The position numbers and the translations under genes are program-made. The notes under the pieces were generated by a model. That model was given only the letters and a program-made list of their open reading frames with translations. It did no database searches and had not been told where the DNA came from. A stretch of DNA of 64,000 bases from assembly GCA_021234155.1 (NCBI GenBank), contig JAJEKV010000009.1:13956546-14020545 (forward strand), in the 5' to 3' direction. Below are positions 37,449 through 47,108 of this stretch, piece by piece. The first letter of the stretch is position 1. Each line of letters starts with the position of its first letter. This DNA comes from Isoetes taiwanensis (lineage: Eukaryota; Streptophyta; Lycopodiopsida; Isoetales; Isoetaceae).

Positions 37449-37699
37449 TCAATGCGGGATAGTACTTGAGCATGCCACTGGGCTTGATGACGATTGAGTA
37501 CTCGAGCAGACTGAAAATATTCTTGATTTTGATGATCCATATAGCCCTGTCACCTTATAAGGAGATCTCTCCAGGAAACGCCTCCACTCCTCGAAAGAAT
37601 CAACTATCGCCAACAGCTCCTTATCATAAATTGGATAGTTGATTTCGGCGGCTTGAAATTTTCGTGAGTGATAGGCGATCGGATGCAATTCATGGTCAT
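37449..37699 (-). pseudogene. Ty3 RNase H, downstream part
   Basis: Encodes HPIAYHSRKFQAAEINYPIY and DKELLAIVDSFEEWRRFLE. After a frameshift it continues with DHQNQEYFQSARVLNRHQAQ, then a SRIDFVIKYRHGPLQGKPDAL-type end. Its upstream part lies at 46975-47100, beyond the DNA transposon. The interruption falls between a GGILSQ-type motif and the HPIAYHSRK motif. Confidence 0.9.
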
Positions 37700-37703
37700 C
37701 CCT

Positions 37704-37724
37704 GGGTAAAAGCATGAAAGGGTG
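37704..37724. repeat. Left terminal inverted repeat of the 9.3-kb transposon
   Basis: 21 bp, identical in reverse complement to 46950-46970; CCCT target copy at 37700-37703. TGTACAT-type motifs follow within 45 bp (TTGTACATATACATATGTAC at about 37744-37763). Confidence 0.95.
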
Positions 37725-37958
37725 TCTATAAATGTAGCCCTTTTTGTACATATACATATGTACCGAATGCACATTTTTGGAATAACTGTCATCATGACCA
37801 GCTAGTAACTGCCATGATTAATGGCTATCCACTACTCTGAACCCGCAATTATCGGATTTTGAAATTCTTTCCCAAATTCTTTCTTGGTTTGCCTCTCGTT
37901 CACTATCCCGCCCCTGCCTTCTCTGCTTGGATTCCGATCACGAATTCTTCATCTAGCT

Positions 37959-39060
37959 ATGGCCCCAAAACGCCCCAGATGAGTGCTTGCTCATCACCAC
38001 AGCCCAAGCAAGATGCCGTGCTCCCGGCAGCGGGAATTTTACCTCCAAGGAGTTTACGCTTTGGGTTCTGAGGTGATCCAAGCCAAAGACCTCCGTGAGA
38101 AACATGCAGAGGCCCACATACCCAACCTAGAGATGGTTATGAACGAGGTATGGGGTGAAGCTCCAAAAAACAGACGAGGATTCAAGGAAGGGAGAATCCA
38201 GAACGCATGGAAAGATGATTTTTTTAAATATTATGAATTGGTTTATGGCAAGAAACAGGTTACAAACCATTATATTTCAACCTATTTTGCCAGAGCATTT
38301 GCTCTTCACTTGAAGGGACGGCTTGTTGATTGGATGGACGTGGCTAGGACCGCCAAAGATCTTGCCAAAACCCTCGGCCAGACGCTGAGAGGACCCTACA
38401 ACAGTAAATCCTCAACTATCAAACAGACATCGAATATTGCGCCCGAATATTAGAGCCCCGGCTTATTCTAGATCGATGTTGACACAATAAAAGCGCTTAC
38501 TTAAGCATGGGTTGGAGGAGAAAACTAACCTATTGAATGAAGTAGAAGCAATCGAAGAAAAAAAGGAGGGATGCATTGAAGGTCATCACCGGATTGAGGG
38601 TAGAAAGGATATGCTATCCTAAGATCCGCAGCAGATTCGGGCCGAAAAATAGATGAGACAAAAACAGAATTTGACAAATTGTCCCGTGATCCCGCGAAAT
38701 GTTTGTTATGTTCTGAGTGTTGAAGTACAAGTTGGAAGACTTGGTTATGAGTAGACATGATAAAGAACAACACTCTTCTAAGCTAGAAATTGGTTTGCGG
38801 AAGCAACTAAAGACATTGAAAGGCATGAAATCTCAATTGAACAAGCAAAGGAAAAACTTAATTGCATTGAATTGGTTCAGAAAGGCATTCACAGATTTTG
38901 GATTTCATGGGGAGAGCAGGACCTATTGTTCTCGCACCCGAGGCCCTACCCCTCGTAGGAGCTACTTCTATAGAGCAGCTCATCACATTCGGGCATGTAA
39001 TTGCTGTGGCCAAGGCTTTGGCAAACCGGGTTTGTTGTTTGCTAGCTCCATGCGATGATG
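37959..39060 (+). pseudogene. Transposon plus-strand ORF, 5' part, function unknown
   Basis: An ATG at 37959 begins MAPKRPR and meets a stop. A neighbouring frame continues to 38453 with a compact, protein-like region (KDLREKHAEAHIPNLEMVMN; VYGKKQVTNHYISTYFARAF). After a gap, 38717-39058 is rich in Lys/Glu/Gln and looks like a coiled coil. I recognise no family. Its position as the first plus-strand gene next to the left end, and a similar style to the later plus-strand segments, suggest one long spliced gene. Frames are broken, so it is unlikely to make a protein now. Confidence 0.5.
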
Positions 39061-39239
39061 CTTATTGCCTCTTCTCGCTTGTGTTATCTCGTCCATGAAA
39101 GACGTAATTGCATAAAAGGTTGCATCCGGGATGAGGGCATTCAATTCAGCTTGGTTTCCGCGGAAAGGTATGCATTGCTCTCAACTAATTTAAACTTATA
39201 TTTCTCTTCATTCATATTTGTTATTGTAATCGCATAGTT

Positions 39240-39690
39240 CTACATGTATGGCTTTCTCGCAAGGCATTGCTATTCCTTGTACATGTATAACTTTTAGTGT
39301 ACATCCGTAAGCGTGAGGTACATAGGCATATATTTGCTTGTTTATTGATGCTTTTATTTTTGAGCTTGACTGCAGCTTGTATCAGCTTGTACATGTCTCT
39401 AATGGAGTCTACATCTGCAAATAGATGTACATGCATTTATCTTTAGAGTGCATCTCAGATGGATTCATAAGTATGTGCATTTTTACATATATGTGCTTTT
39501 TTTTGGCATAGATCTACATTCCCTAACCGATACCCGGTACATCCGGGTACATCAAGTGTACATCCGGGTACATTGATGTACCTTTATGTACATTGAGGAA
39601 CATGTACATGTACATTTGGCTATAGTTAAATGTAGTTACTTACATTTGGTACATTCTATGTACATGAAATGTACATGCTTGGCGTGATGT
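39240..39690. repeat. TGTACAT motif array inside the transposon
   Basis: More than a dozen GTACAT/ATGTAC words occur in about 450 bp, including GGTACATCCGGGTACAT twice and CATGTACATGTACAT. The motif is largely self-complementary. There is no fixed spacing or unit length, so this is neither a satellite nor a CRISPR array. Confidence 0.85.
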
Positions 39691-39959
39691 ACCATATATT
39701 TCTCATTAGTTCTCTGTTTTCATGTTCTTTTATGTCTATTGAAATTTAGATCATTTGTTTGTTTGCGTATGAGGTCGCTCCTATCCCGTATGCAGCTTTT
39801 AATGGCTGATGTTCTTGAGCCATCTCATCGACTCTCTTTACGATTTTAATCGAGCATAATAAGCAGATCGAATCAGACCCTCTACCTTCCAGCCTGCATC
39901 ACCAATGACATTTTCGCCGCCGAATAGAACACCGCAAATAAAGGCCCCGCTCGAACATG

Positions 39960-40900
39960 GCAAAGTGAAGTTGAGGAAATTGAGAGGATGGCACTTGAGA
40001 AAGCTAAAGCAGTGCGTGTGCGAGCCTTCAATGACCGCTAATGGCAACAGAAAATCTTTCATCACCAAGTGCTAAATTAGTAATTGGAGAAGCTAAGAAA
40101 AGATTCAAATTTGTCTCCTCAAGATCATCCTGCAGTCCCAGTTCTGACCTCATTACAGAAGAAGCTACAAAGGACAAAGATCCAGTTTTTAACCCAGTGA
40201 GATACCGTGGAAGAGGAAGCCGAAGTTGGTAGTTGAGTCCACTCCAAAGAGGAGGCAAAAGAATGCTGGTGATGGCACTCCAAAAGGAAAAAAAAGCAAA
40301 AATCTCCAAAGAACAAAAAAAAATGTCCTCCTAAAAGAAAATCTCCAGCAAAAAGTGCCACCACCACCTAGAAAGAGGTATGTCCAAGATGAACTAATTT
40401 TGTTAAACATCTCGCATTTATGGTAATTAACCACATTTTTTTGTGCATAGGACACGATCACAAAATGCGTGAAGGAAGCTGATCCCGATCCTTCCGAAGT
40501 GGAACCGAAGAGGAAGAGGATCTACAAGCAACTATTGATGTGATAACAAATAAGGTGCAAAGCAGGTCCTCTAAGATGTAAAAATTGATGAATTTACAAG
40601 GTGAGTAATATACAATTGATTACAATAGATATATTCTTTTGCTAATGCTTTGTTGTTTCCTTATGCTTTAGTGAACCGAACCGAAAAAAGGTTGGTTCCA
40701 TTCACTCCTTTTATAGGGACCGGTCCCTCCCAAGCCCCGCACCCTCATCTTTCAAAGTGATGTTGACGAAGTTCTCGGGAAGTCGGACTTGACCTCTAAG
40801 ATGGTAGATGTCTATGGGAGGTAGGCTAGCATTTCAACATATTTATGTTATTTCATTCCCTAAGTCACTCATCTTATGTATTAATATGTAATCTGGATTT
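39960..40900 (+). pseudogene. Transposon plus-strand coding segment, basic and low-complexity
   Basis: Short frames at 40041-40232 (MATENLSSPSAKLVIGEAKK start) and 40226-40426 (KRRQKNAGDGTPKGKKSKN) are rich in Lys/Arg/Ser and look like a nuclear, disordered linker. Acidic fragments follow at 40450-40560. The segment lies upstream of the protease-like part in the same strand and probably belongs to the same gene. No domain is recognised. Confidence 0.4.
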
Positions 40901-40904
40901 GTGT

Positions 40905-41525
40905 GCAGGTACCTTTGTAGCAGTCTTCCATCTGATTGGAAACACAAGTTTTTTACGGTTCGACCGGACACCTTCCAGAATTTTGTGAATTCCCTCAAGA
41001 ACAGGGGGGGGATGCACAGAACACTAACATAAAGGAAGGGCTGGATGGCATTTTGATTGCAAGATGCCAATACATATTTGTTCCAATTCTGCAAGGCCCA
41101 AATGTGGCATTGGCAATACTTGTGCTTGCTGGTCCAATGAAAAGCTCTTTTCCATCTATAGCTAGCCCAAGTATACAGATCCTCTCTCCTGTCAAAGGCT
41201 ATGTACCCGATGCTAAAGTGGTCCAGAAGTAAGTATGAGTTTCTGTTTTGTTTTTATGATTTGATTATTCTCATATTGCAATTTCTTATGCTTGATTTAT
41301 TCTCACATTGCAATTTTGCAGGTTTCATAAGCTTGTGATCAATAACATGATGCTCGGATCCAACAGCTTAAGCCATGGTAGGAAGAACTTTGATGCTCCC
41401 CGTTTCTGTCCCTAAAATGCCGAAAACTAGTACCAAAGAACCCTTGCATGTACATTGTGGCTTACATGCACAAATTCATAGATGCCGTGGTTGATGCAAT
41501 GTACCAAGCTCCATTTTTGTAAGTA
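40905..41525 (+). pseudogene. Ulp1-like (C48) cysteine protease remnant in the transposon
   Basis: An exon starting at an acceptor TGTGCAG (about 40908) reads RYLCSSLPSDWKHKFFTVRP. It goes on with CQYIFVPILQGPN, ALAILVLAGPMK and SIQILSPVKGY up to a donor GTAAGTATG at 41229, and resumes after TTTTGCAG at about 41322. This is the Ulp1/SENP pattern 'Ile-Pro-Ile...Asn-His-Trp...Val-Leu...Ile-x-Ile-x-Asp-Ser', followed by a late YMHKFIDAVVDAM that resembles the helix after the catalytic Cys. The catalytic His-Trp is replaced by Val-Ala and the DCG loop is not readable, so it is inactive or not a protease. Ulp1-like genes are known passengers in plant DNA transposons. Confidence 0.6.
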
Positions 41526-41919
41526 GAACATGTTATTTTCCTATTAGTTATTTGTTGGTATAGTCCTCTAATACTTGTGCACCATGCGAGATGACACCCA
41601 AATTGGTTCACTCGGATGCCTATGCCAAGTCACGGAGGGATCATCTAATGGAGGCATTAATTGTAGAAGGCGAGATGAATATACAAAGCAGCTTGTTCCT
41701 ACACGGGGTAGATAGTCCCTTTGACTTGTTTGTAAATTACAGTTTTTGTATGAGCCATGCTCCAGCTTCTTTGTACTCAATAAGTAATGAAAAAAATTAA
41801 TTTATTTGTCTCACTTTACACCAGCAAATAACAATCGTGGTAATTATCAATGTGTTTTCTCAATTGTGTGTCTGAAATGTAATTATAAATTGTGAATCTC
41901 AAGTGTTTTCTTGCTGACA

Positions 41920-42530
41920 GGTGAATCATCTAATTCAGGGAGAAAGCTCGTTATCTTTGACTTAAATTCTGTGTTGGGCAAGAGTGTGCACAAGAATGAA
42001 AATATTAACTCAAGATACCAACAGATCCAGAAAGATGAGCTTCAATTTAATATAGGAAACAGGTTTTTTTACTGCAGGCGAGGGTTAGCATCACTGTTAG
42101 CATTTGTAAGAGAAGGGTTTGATGTTGCCATCTGGTCTTCACTCACTTCTAAAAATCTTCAACCAATTGTGGAACATATTTGTGATGCTTTTTCCATAAA
42201 GCTGAAGTTTGTTTACAGCCCGAGGAGCGATGTTGGACTTCACCACACAAAACACCCTCTACCCAACCTCAAAAGGGGTTGTTTGTGAAACCATTAGCTA
42301 GTGGTATGGAAAGAGTACCCAGTACTATGGACATACAGCTACGATCGACAACGAAAAGATACAAATCCACTTTGAATCACAGGGAAGCTACATATGTCCT
42401 TTCTCTTGACACTGAGATATTAGCTAGTGACAGTTGCTTGTCATGGAGCTCATTCCATGGCTTAATGGATTCAAAATGGCGAAGATGGTATAGTTTATGT
42501 GAAAGAGCATCCAATGACTAATGCGCTAGA
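41920..42530 (+). pseudogene. FCP1/NIF-type HAD phosphatase-like domain in the transposon
   Basis: After an acceptor TGCTGACAG the frame reads GRKLVIFDLNSVLGKS, matching the HAD motif I region in its plant NIF variant (D-x-N-x-x-L). It continues with NRFFYCRRGLASLLAFVREG and FDVAIWSSLTSKNLQPIVEH, the motif II/cap area of FCP1-homology domains. Past 42280 two frames alternate; one contains ATIDNEKIQIHFESQ, in the place of the acidic motif (D-D) near the end of the domain. Such domains remove phosphate from proteins. Whether this one is a captured host gene or a regular part of this transposon family is unknown. Confidence 0.65.
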
Positions 42531-42829
42531 TGGCATATCGTGAAAGCAAAGGAACAGATTTTTTGGCAAACTATGGCAAAGACTTGGGTGCTCTGCGCCT
42601 AAATTTAGTCAATATCTGAACAAGGAATGGAGAAAACTGCCATCATGTTATTGGCCTCTCGACCGGCCCATTGTTGGTACGACTTTGGTGATGTACAAAT
42701 TCAAATGTTATGAATATATGTATCAAAGTTTTTGTTCATTGCACTTGAGTACTCTATTCTTCTTGTCTTTCTTATTGGTACAATTATGAGTGTGTATACA
42801 TAATTAAGTGATCTTCATTTGCTTTGTAG

Positions 42830-43165
42830 ATGAATGGACTGAAACACAAAAAGACTATTAAGAAACTAAGAGATAGGGATTCTGCTGCACCCAGTAATAC
42901 AAACCAACACAAGCTGCAAGTACATAGGGTTGGGGACCGATTATCGCCTCTATCTTTGCATTCTGGACTTTGGGAAAAGGTTGAGCAAATTGAAAATTAT
43001 GAGGAGCGAGCAACCATGAAAGGTATATTGGCACAAAATCACTTGTTGCACAACCCTTGGGGAAGGCACGTGTCTGGAAGATCACGAGGCTATGTAGGAT
43101 GGAAAGGTTTGCGGTGTACGTGCTATAGAAACCGCATGGACTCTGCTTTAGAGGATATCTCTTGA
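42830..43165 (+). pseudogene. Transposon plus-strand coding segment, 3' part
   Basis: A frame of about 110 codons reads MNGLKHKKTIKKLRDRDSAA, then HSGLWEKVEQIENYEERATM and a basic end. It is probably the last exon of the plus-strand gene, preceded by a pyrimidine-rich acceptor ending TTTGTAG at about 42830. No family is recognised. Confidence 0.4.
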
Positions 43166-43439
43166 CCTCTCGGCGGGCTGGAAGACATGATGCAATAGTC
43201 ATAAGATGTCATCGCTCCCTAACGACATTTTTGAAGCTTGGTCATGAATTATGAGCCATGCTCATTTTTGGGTGTGTTATATTTATGTCCACAATATAAA
43301 TAAATCAACCATTTGTACATGAAAACCTGTCCATTTCTTATCTTTGCCATGGTGAAACCATTTTAGTGTTTATGCAATTCAACTTTCTTGTGTTCAATTC
43401 TAATCAACTTACACTTAACAAATTTTTTTTATAAGATTT

Positions 43440-43506
43440 GGAATGTACAAGATGTACATAAGATGTACATCGTTGTACATCTTATGTACGATGATGTACA
43501 TAATGC
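43440..43506. repeat. Short TGTACAT array between the two convergent gene blocks
   Basis: The motif occurs about six times in 65 bp (GATGTACATAAGATGTACAT and onward), in inverted as well as direct arrangement. Same motif as at the transposon ends. Confidence 0.85.
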
Positions 43507-44178
43507 ACTTACGAGTAGTCCGGTTCTTGAGTTCTTATAACAAAAGTATTACAATATTTCGGAAAATTACTACGGATCGACTTAGTCCATGTCATCTACA
43601 ATTCTTTGGAAGTTGTGATAACAATGTCTCATGGACTTCATCGGCAAGTGAAATCTTTGTGCTTGCCCCCTCACTTGTGTTTTACTTTCTTGAATGGGAT
43701 TCGAACCCCAATCCACCGGTCTGCGGTACCAAAACATTCTTAGTAGGAAGCGGTTTATACTTATTGTGGCGGCTGGGGATTAGTTCATAATATTGTCCTT
43801 CAATGACACTAGTGCCGGTGAGTATTCATTTCCATAGTCATCAATTGAATCTTCTTCCAATGCATGCTTTTCCACAGGTTGCACATGAGAACATAGTATG
43901 AAACACCTTCCACATTAATGCAGTCTTTTGCAAAGACACAAATACATCACAGAAAGCGACTCTGATGTCATCTAAACCAACCTCGTCCTCTTTGCATACA
44001 AAACTTCCACATCATTTTCGGCTTCAACGAGAGGCAATATGATGCATGGGCTCCAAACTTTTAGAGACCATTCTCCACAATGTTTAATGTTCTCACAATT
44101 CAACCAATTGAAGTTAATGCAAGCATCACAAAAAGCCGAGAGAATGCGCATAGCAACTTTGTTGGATCTGCTTTGGGT

Positions 44179-46692
44179 TTATAGTTGACCTGAGAATGTA
44201 TCTGGCGAGTACCGGGTAAAGTCTTGCAATTGAATGCTTTGCTTTTTGTTCACATCTGTTTTTCCAACCTCCCAAAACACCCTTTCACAATCCGATTCCT
44301 TGGCCCTTAAAAGCGCACAATTTGTTTTACTTTTATCAACGGCATGCCATTTTGTTTTTTCTACGCTTTCGCTCTCAAGCCACAACTTTGCTATACCGGC
44401 CCTCGCCATCATGTGTGCCTTTCCATGGCGGATCCAAAGAAATTCCATATCACTTTCGAATTTTATTTTCAACATGGTATCTCTGATTCCATACCATGCG
44501 CGTCTTGATTTGAATTGAGATGCACAACCATCCGAACCACACATAATGAAGGTTTATGTGTCCACCTCCATTATTCTTAAGCCACCCCAAATGTAATTTA
44601 AAACCATGTTGCACAAAATGAGGTGTCATGCTTCACGTCATCTGAAACATAGAAATGCCTTTGTTTTTTAAGCTTACCTTCTATTTTCATCATTGAAATA
44701 TGGACCAAAATACTAATTTGATCGGATTTCAATGCTGGATTGCATACGTCCCTGGTTTCAATGTGTAGTTCTCTTGCAAAGTCAACAACGAGACAACACA
44801 CTATTATCAGGGTTTCTCAACACATCTTTTAAAGCTGTTTGCTCTGCCCGATTGTCTTTTGTAAAGTTATGATCGTAAAACTTAGCAAGCTGATTTTTCA
44901 TGTTCTTTAACAAAACGGTGCTTTGTCATTCGATCAACTAATCTAAGCCTATACGGATGTACCTTTTTGGATGGCTCATTGACATATGCATATACTTGCC
45001 AGGTCCACATTAAATTCCATCTTCCTCGTTTGGGCCGGATGTCTAATTTCTTCACTCCACATTCATCACATTCGCCTTTGATGCATTTTAGTTTATGCCA
45101 TTCATCAGTCACATATTTCTATAAGCTTGTTGACCTCCACAAGATACTAACATTATCAAAAGTTTTCTTGTTTGCTTGACATACTCCATTGTTTTCTTTG
45201 GGATGCACATACACTACACCCGTAAAGTGCAATTAACATGTAGGGATCTCCTCATATCATTGAAGGCCTTTTGTCATGCGGATCCTTGCTCATGTTTGAC
45301 ACAACAACATGTGTTTCTCTCCTTCAATTTCCTTATACAATCGTTCCGGATACTGAGGTGTCGGCGAATTTTGGTATCGGGGATTACGATATACAAACCG
45401 TTGATAAACTCGGTGCAATAACAAAAGCATTAAAGACCATGTTAGCAAAATGATGTGACACGGCGGATGCCAAAAGAGTATTGAACTATACTATTGTACA
45501 ATTAATGTATGTTCTATGTACATAAAATGTCCATCCAACAGTTCCCGATGCATTCTTGTACATCTAATGTACATCTAATGTCTGTGATACATCTAATGTC
45601 TGACGAAGCAGTTCAACGAACATCCAATGTACATCCAATGTACATCAATGTACATCTAATTAATGTTCCAATATTAGTACATCACATTAATGTTACAATA
45701 TTAGTACAACTAATGTACATATGTCCGTTTGTTTGGCTTCATTACACGAAAGTACACTAAAATGTAGAATGATGTAATTTTGATATTCAAGTACATGTAA
45801 ATGCATTTGCATGGACATGTAGCTTGTTAATGGATGTACATCTAAAAAGTACCTAATAGCACATCAACTTGCAAGATTTACGCTACTATGTAAACAATGT
45901 AAAATGCAATACATTTCATGAGAACCATGTGTATTCATTAACGGGTCACTTTCGAACAAAACTAGAATGTATGAAATGTACTAGAATGTCACCGAGAATG
46001 TACTAGAATGTCATGAAAAATTTTGGAAGAAAACATAAACTCCAAGATTTGAATTGATTCAATTACAAGAGCAAACACGTGAGATATCAAGGTATTGTAT
46101 TGCTTGTGTTCTCCTCTTCATGACATCTCTAACCTTTGGTGAAACTTTGGTATTGTCAAGCCAAAATTCCACGAACGACATTTGATTGAATCATCGATTC
46201 TATTTGATCTTAGCATCCTTCACCTTAAAGCCCATACATTTGCTCCATTAATGACATTATCTTCCTTCTTCTTTGCGGCTTTGGATAAATTTCTTGGTTT
46301 TTTGTATCTTTAGCAATTTTGAAGAAACATTCTTGTTTATATCTCCTTTTTTTCCAACAATCATTGATAACGGTGAATGTTTTGCGACCAATTTATCTTT
46401 GCTATTAGCGGACTTTACTTCTTGAAGTCCATCTTTCAAGTTTAGATCATTGATTTCATAACAATAACGGGAGGATTTCCAATTCTGGGTTCGAAAGCGA
46501 GAAAAAGCACGTCATCTTGCAACAAGCGATCACAAAAACTAATCTTTGATGCGGGCCAAGGCGTTTGCCGACAAAGCGAGGATGCAATCCCAGGCACATC
46601 AACACGCTTTTTATTTGTTTTGTGGCATAACGGCCAATGTCGACATACTTGCGCTTAGAACCATCACTTCCATTGGAATTCTCACCCTCCAT
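44179..46692 (-). pseudogene. DDE-type transposase of the 9.3-kb transposon, broken into segments
   Basis: From the N-terminal side: 46456-46692 (ATG at 46692; MEGENSNGSDGSKRKYVDIG), 46257-46439 (Lys-rich), about 46100-46190 (FVEFWLDNTKVSPKVRDVMK), about 45250-45350 (RNTCCCVKHE then KAFNDMRRSLHVNC, a Cys-rich motif), 44882-45112 (CIKGECDECGVKKLD), 44598-44801, and 44179-44544 (SDGCASQFKSRRAWYGI). The SDG-Cys-Ala-Ser-Gln-Phe-Lys motif is like the second catalytic Asp block of several eukaryotic DDE transposases. Downstream, a frame-broken FFGS-HGK-THDG-AG pattern follows, again as in that family. Frameshifts and an internal TGTACAT array (45480-46030, perhaps an intron) interrupt it. I cannot name the superfamily. 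Confidence 0.65.
45480..46030. repeat. TGTACAT/CATCTAATG array inside the transposase region
   Basis: Many GTACAT and CATCTAATG/CATCCAATG words (for example CATCCAATGTACATCCAATG, and CATCAATGTACATCTAATTA nearby), grading into ACTAGAATGT repeats near 45965-46010. Lies between two coding segments of the transposase, so it may be intronic. Confidence 0.8.
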
Positions 46693-46949
46693 GAAACAGT
46701 TGACATGTGTTTGCTTACGAAATTCCCGGTGTTCTTCACGTGAAGGGGAATTTGAGGAAAGGGAGGGGCGGATCCATTCAATTTGGTTCGGTGGTTGGGT
46801 GGTTAACCAAGAATTTCAGGGAATGTCGGGGATGATCTTGCAATCATTGCATATCGACACAAAGCGACAAACCATAGTATCTTGATGTACATCTAAATGT
46901 ACCCCAAAAAGCACAAATTAGTCCTTCAATTCGATGCGATAATGCGTTG

Positions 46950-46970
46950 CACCCTTTCATGCTTTTACCC
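46950..46970. repeat. Right terminal inverted repeat of the 9.3-kb transposon
   Basis: Exact reverse complement of 37704-37724; second CCCT target copy at 46971-46974. GATGTACATCTAAATGTACC lies about 50 bp inside, mirroring the motif near the left end. Confidence 0.95.
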
Positions 46971-46974
46971 CCCT

Positions 46975-47100
46975 CTCTTGTGATAGGATACCACCTAGAG
47001 CAAAATCAGAAACATCTGCTTCAACAACATATGGACGCGAAGGATCTGCATGAGCAATAACTAGTGCCGTGTGCCTCAGGGTAACAAAAGCAGGTTCTGC
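46975..47100 (-). pseudogene. Ty3 RT/RNase H linker and RNase H start
   Basis: The minus strand reads AEPAFVTLRHTALVIAHADP and then SRPYVVEADVSDFALGGILS, the start of a Ty3 RNase H domain. It is cut on one side by the 9.3-kb transposon and on the other by the hAT-like element. Both flanks continue in frame beyond the inserts. Confidence 0.92.
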
Positions 47101-47108
47101 TTCCACAC

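Larger units (their letters stand above)
37704..46970. mobile_element. 9.3-kb DNA transposon with 21-bp terminal inverted repeats and 4-bp target duplication
   Basis: The ends are perfect inverted repeats: 37704-37724 starts GGGTAAAAGCATGAAAGGGT, and 46950-46970 is its exact reverse complement. Both are flanked by CCCT (37700-37703 and 46971-46974). Removing the element and one CCCT restores an uninterrupted RNase H frame in the host Ty3 element, so the borders are exact. Inside are two gene blocks. Plus-strand coding at about 37959-43165 includes a Ulp1-like and a HAD phosphatase-like segment. Minus-strand coding at about 44179-46692 includes a DDE-type transposase. TGTACAT motifs are dense just inside both ends and in internal clusters. 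I cannot assign a superfamily: a 4-bp duplication and GGG- ends exclude CACTA, hAT and typical Mutator elements. Confidence 0.93.

Noticed and set aside
39240-39690. CRISPR-like or satellite array
   Set aside because: The TGTACAT words have no fixed repeat length or spacer size, and the context is a plant transposon.
44234-44518. Plus-strand 94-codon hydrophobic frame (membrane protein)
   Set aside because: It is antisense to the transposase SDGCASQFK segment, which explains the open frame.
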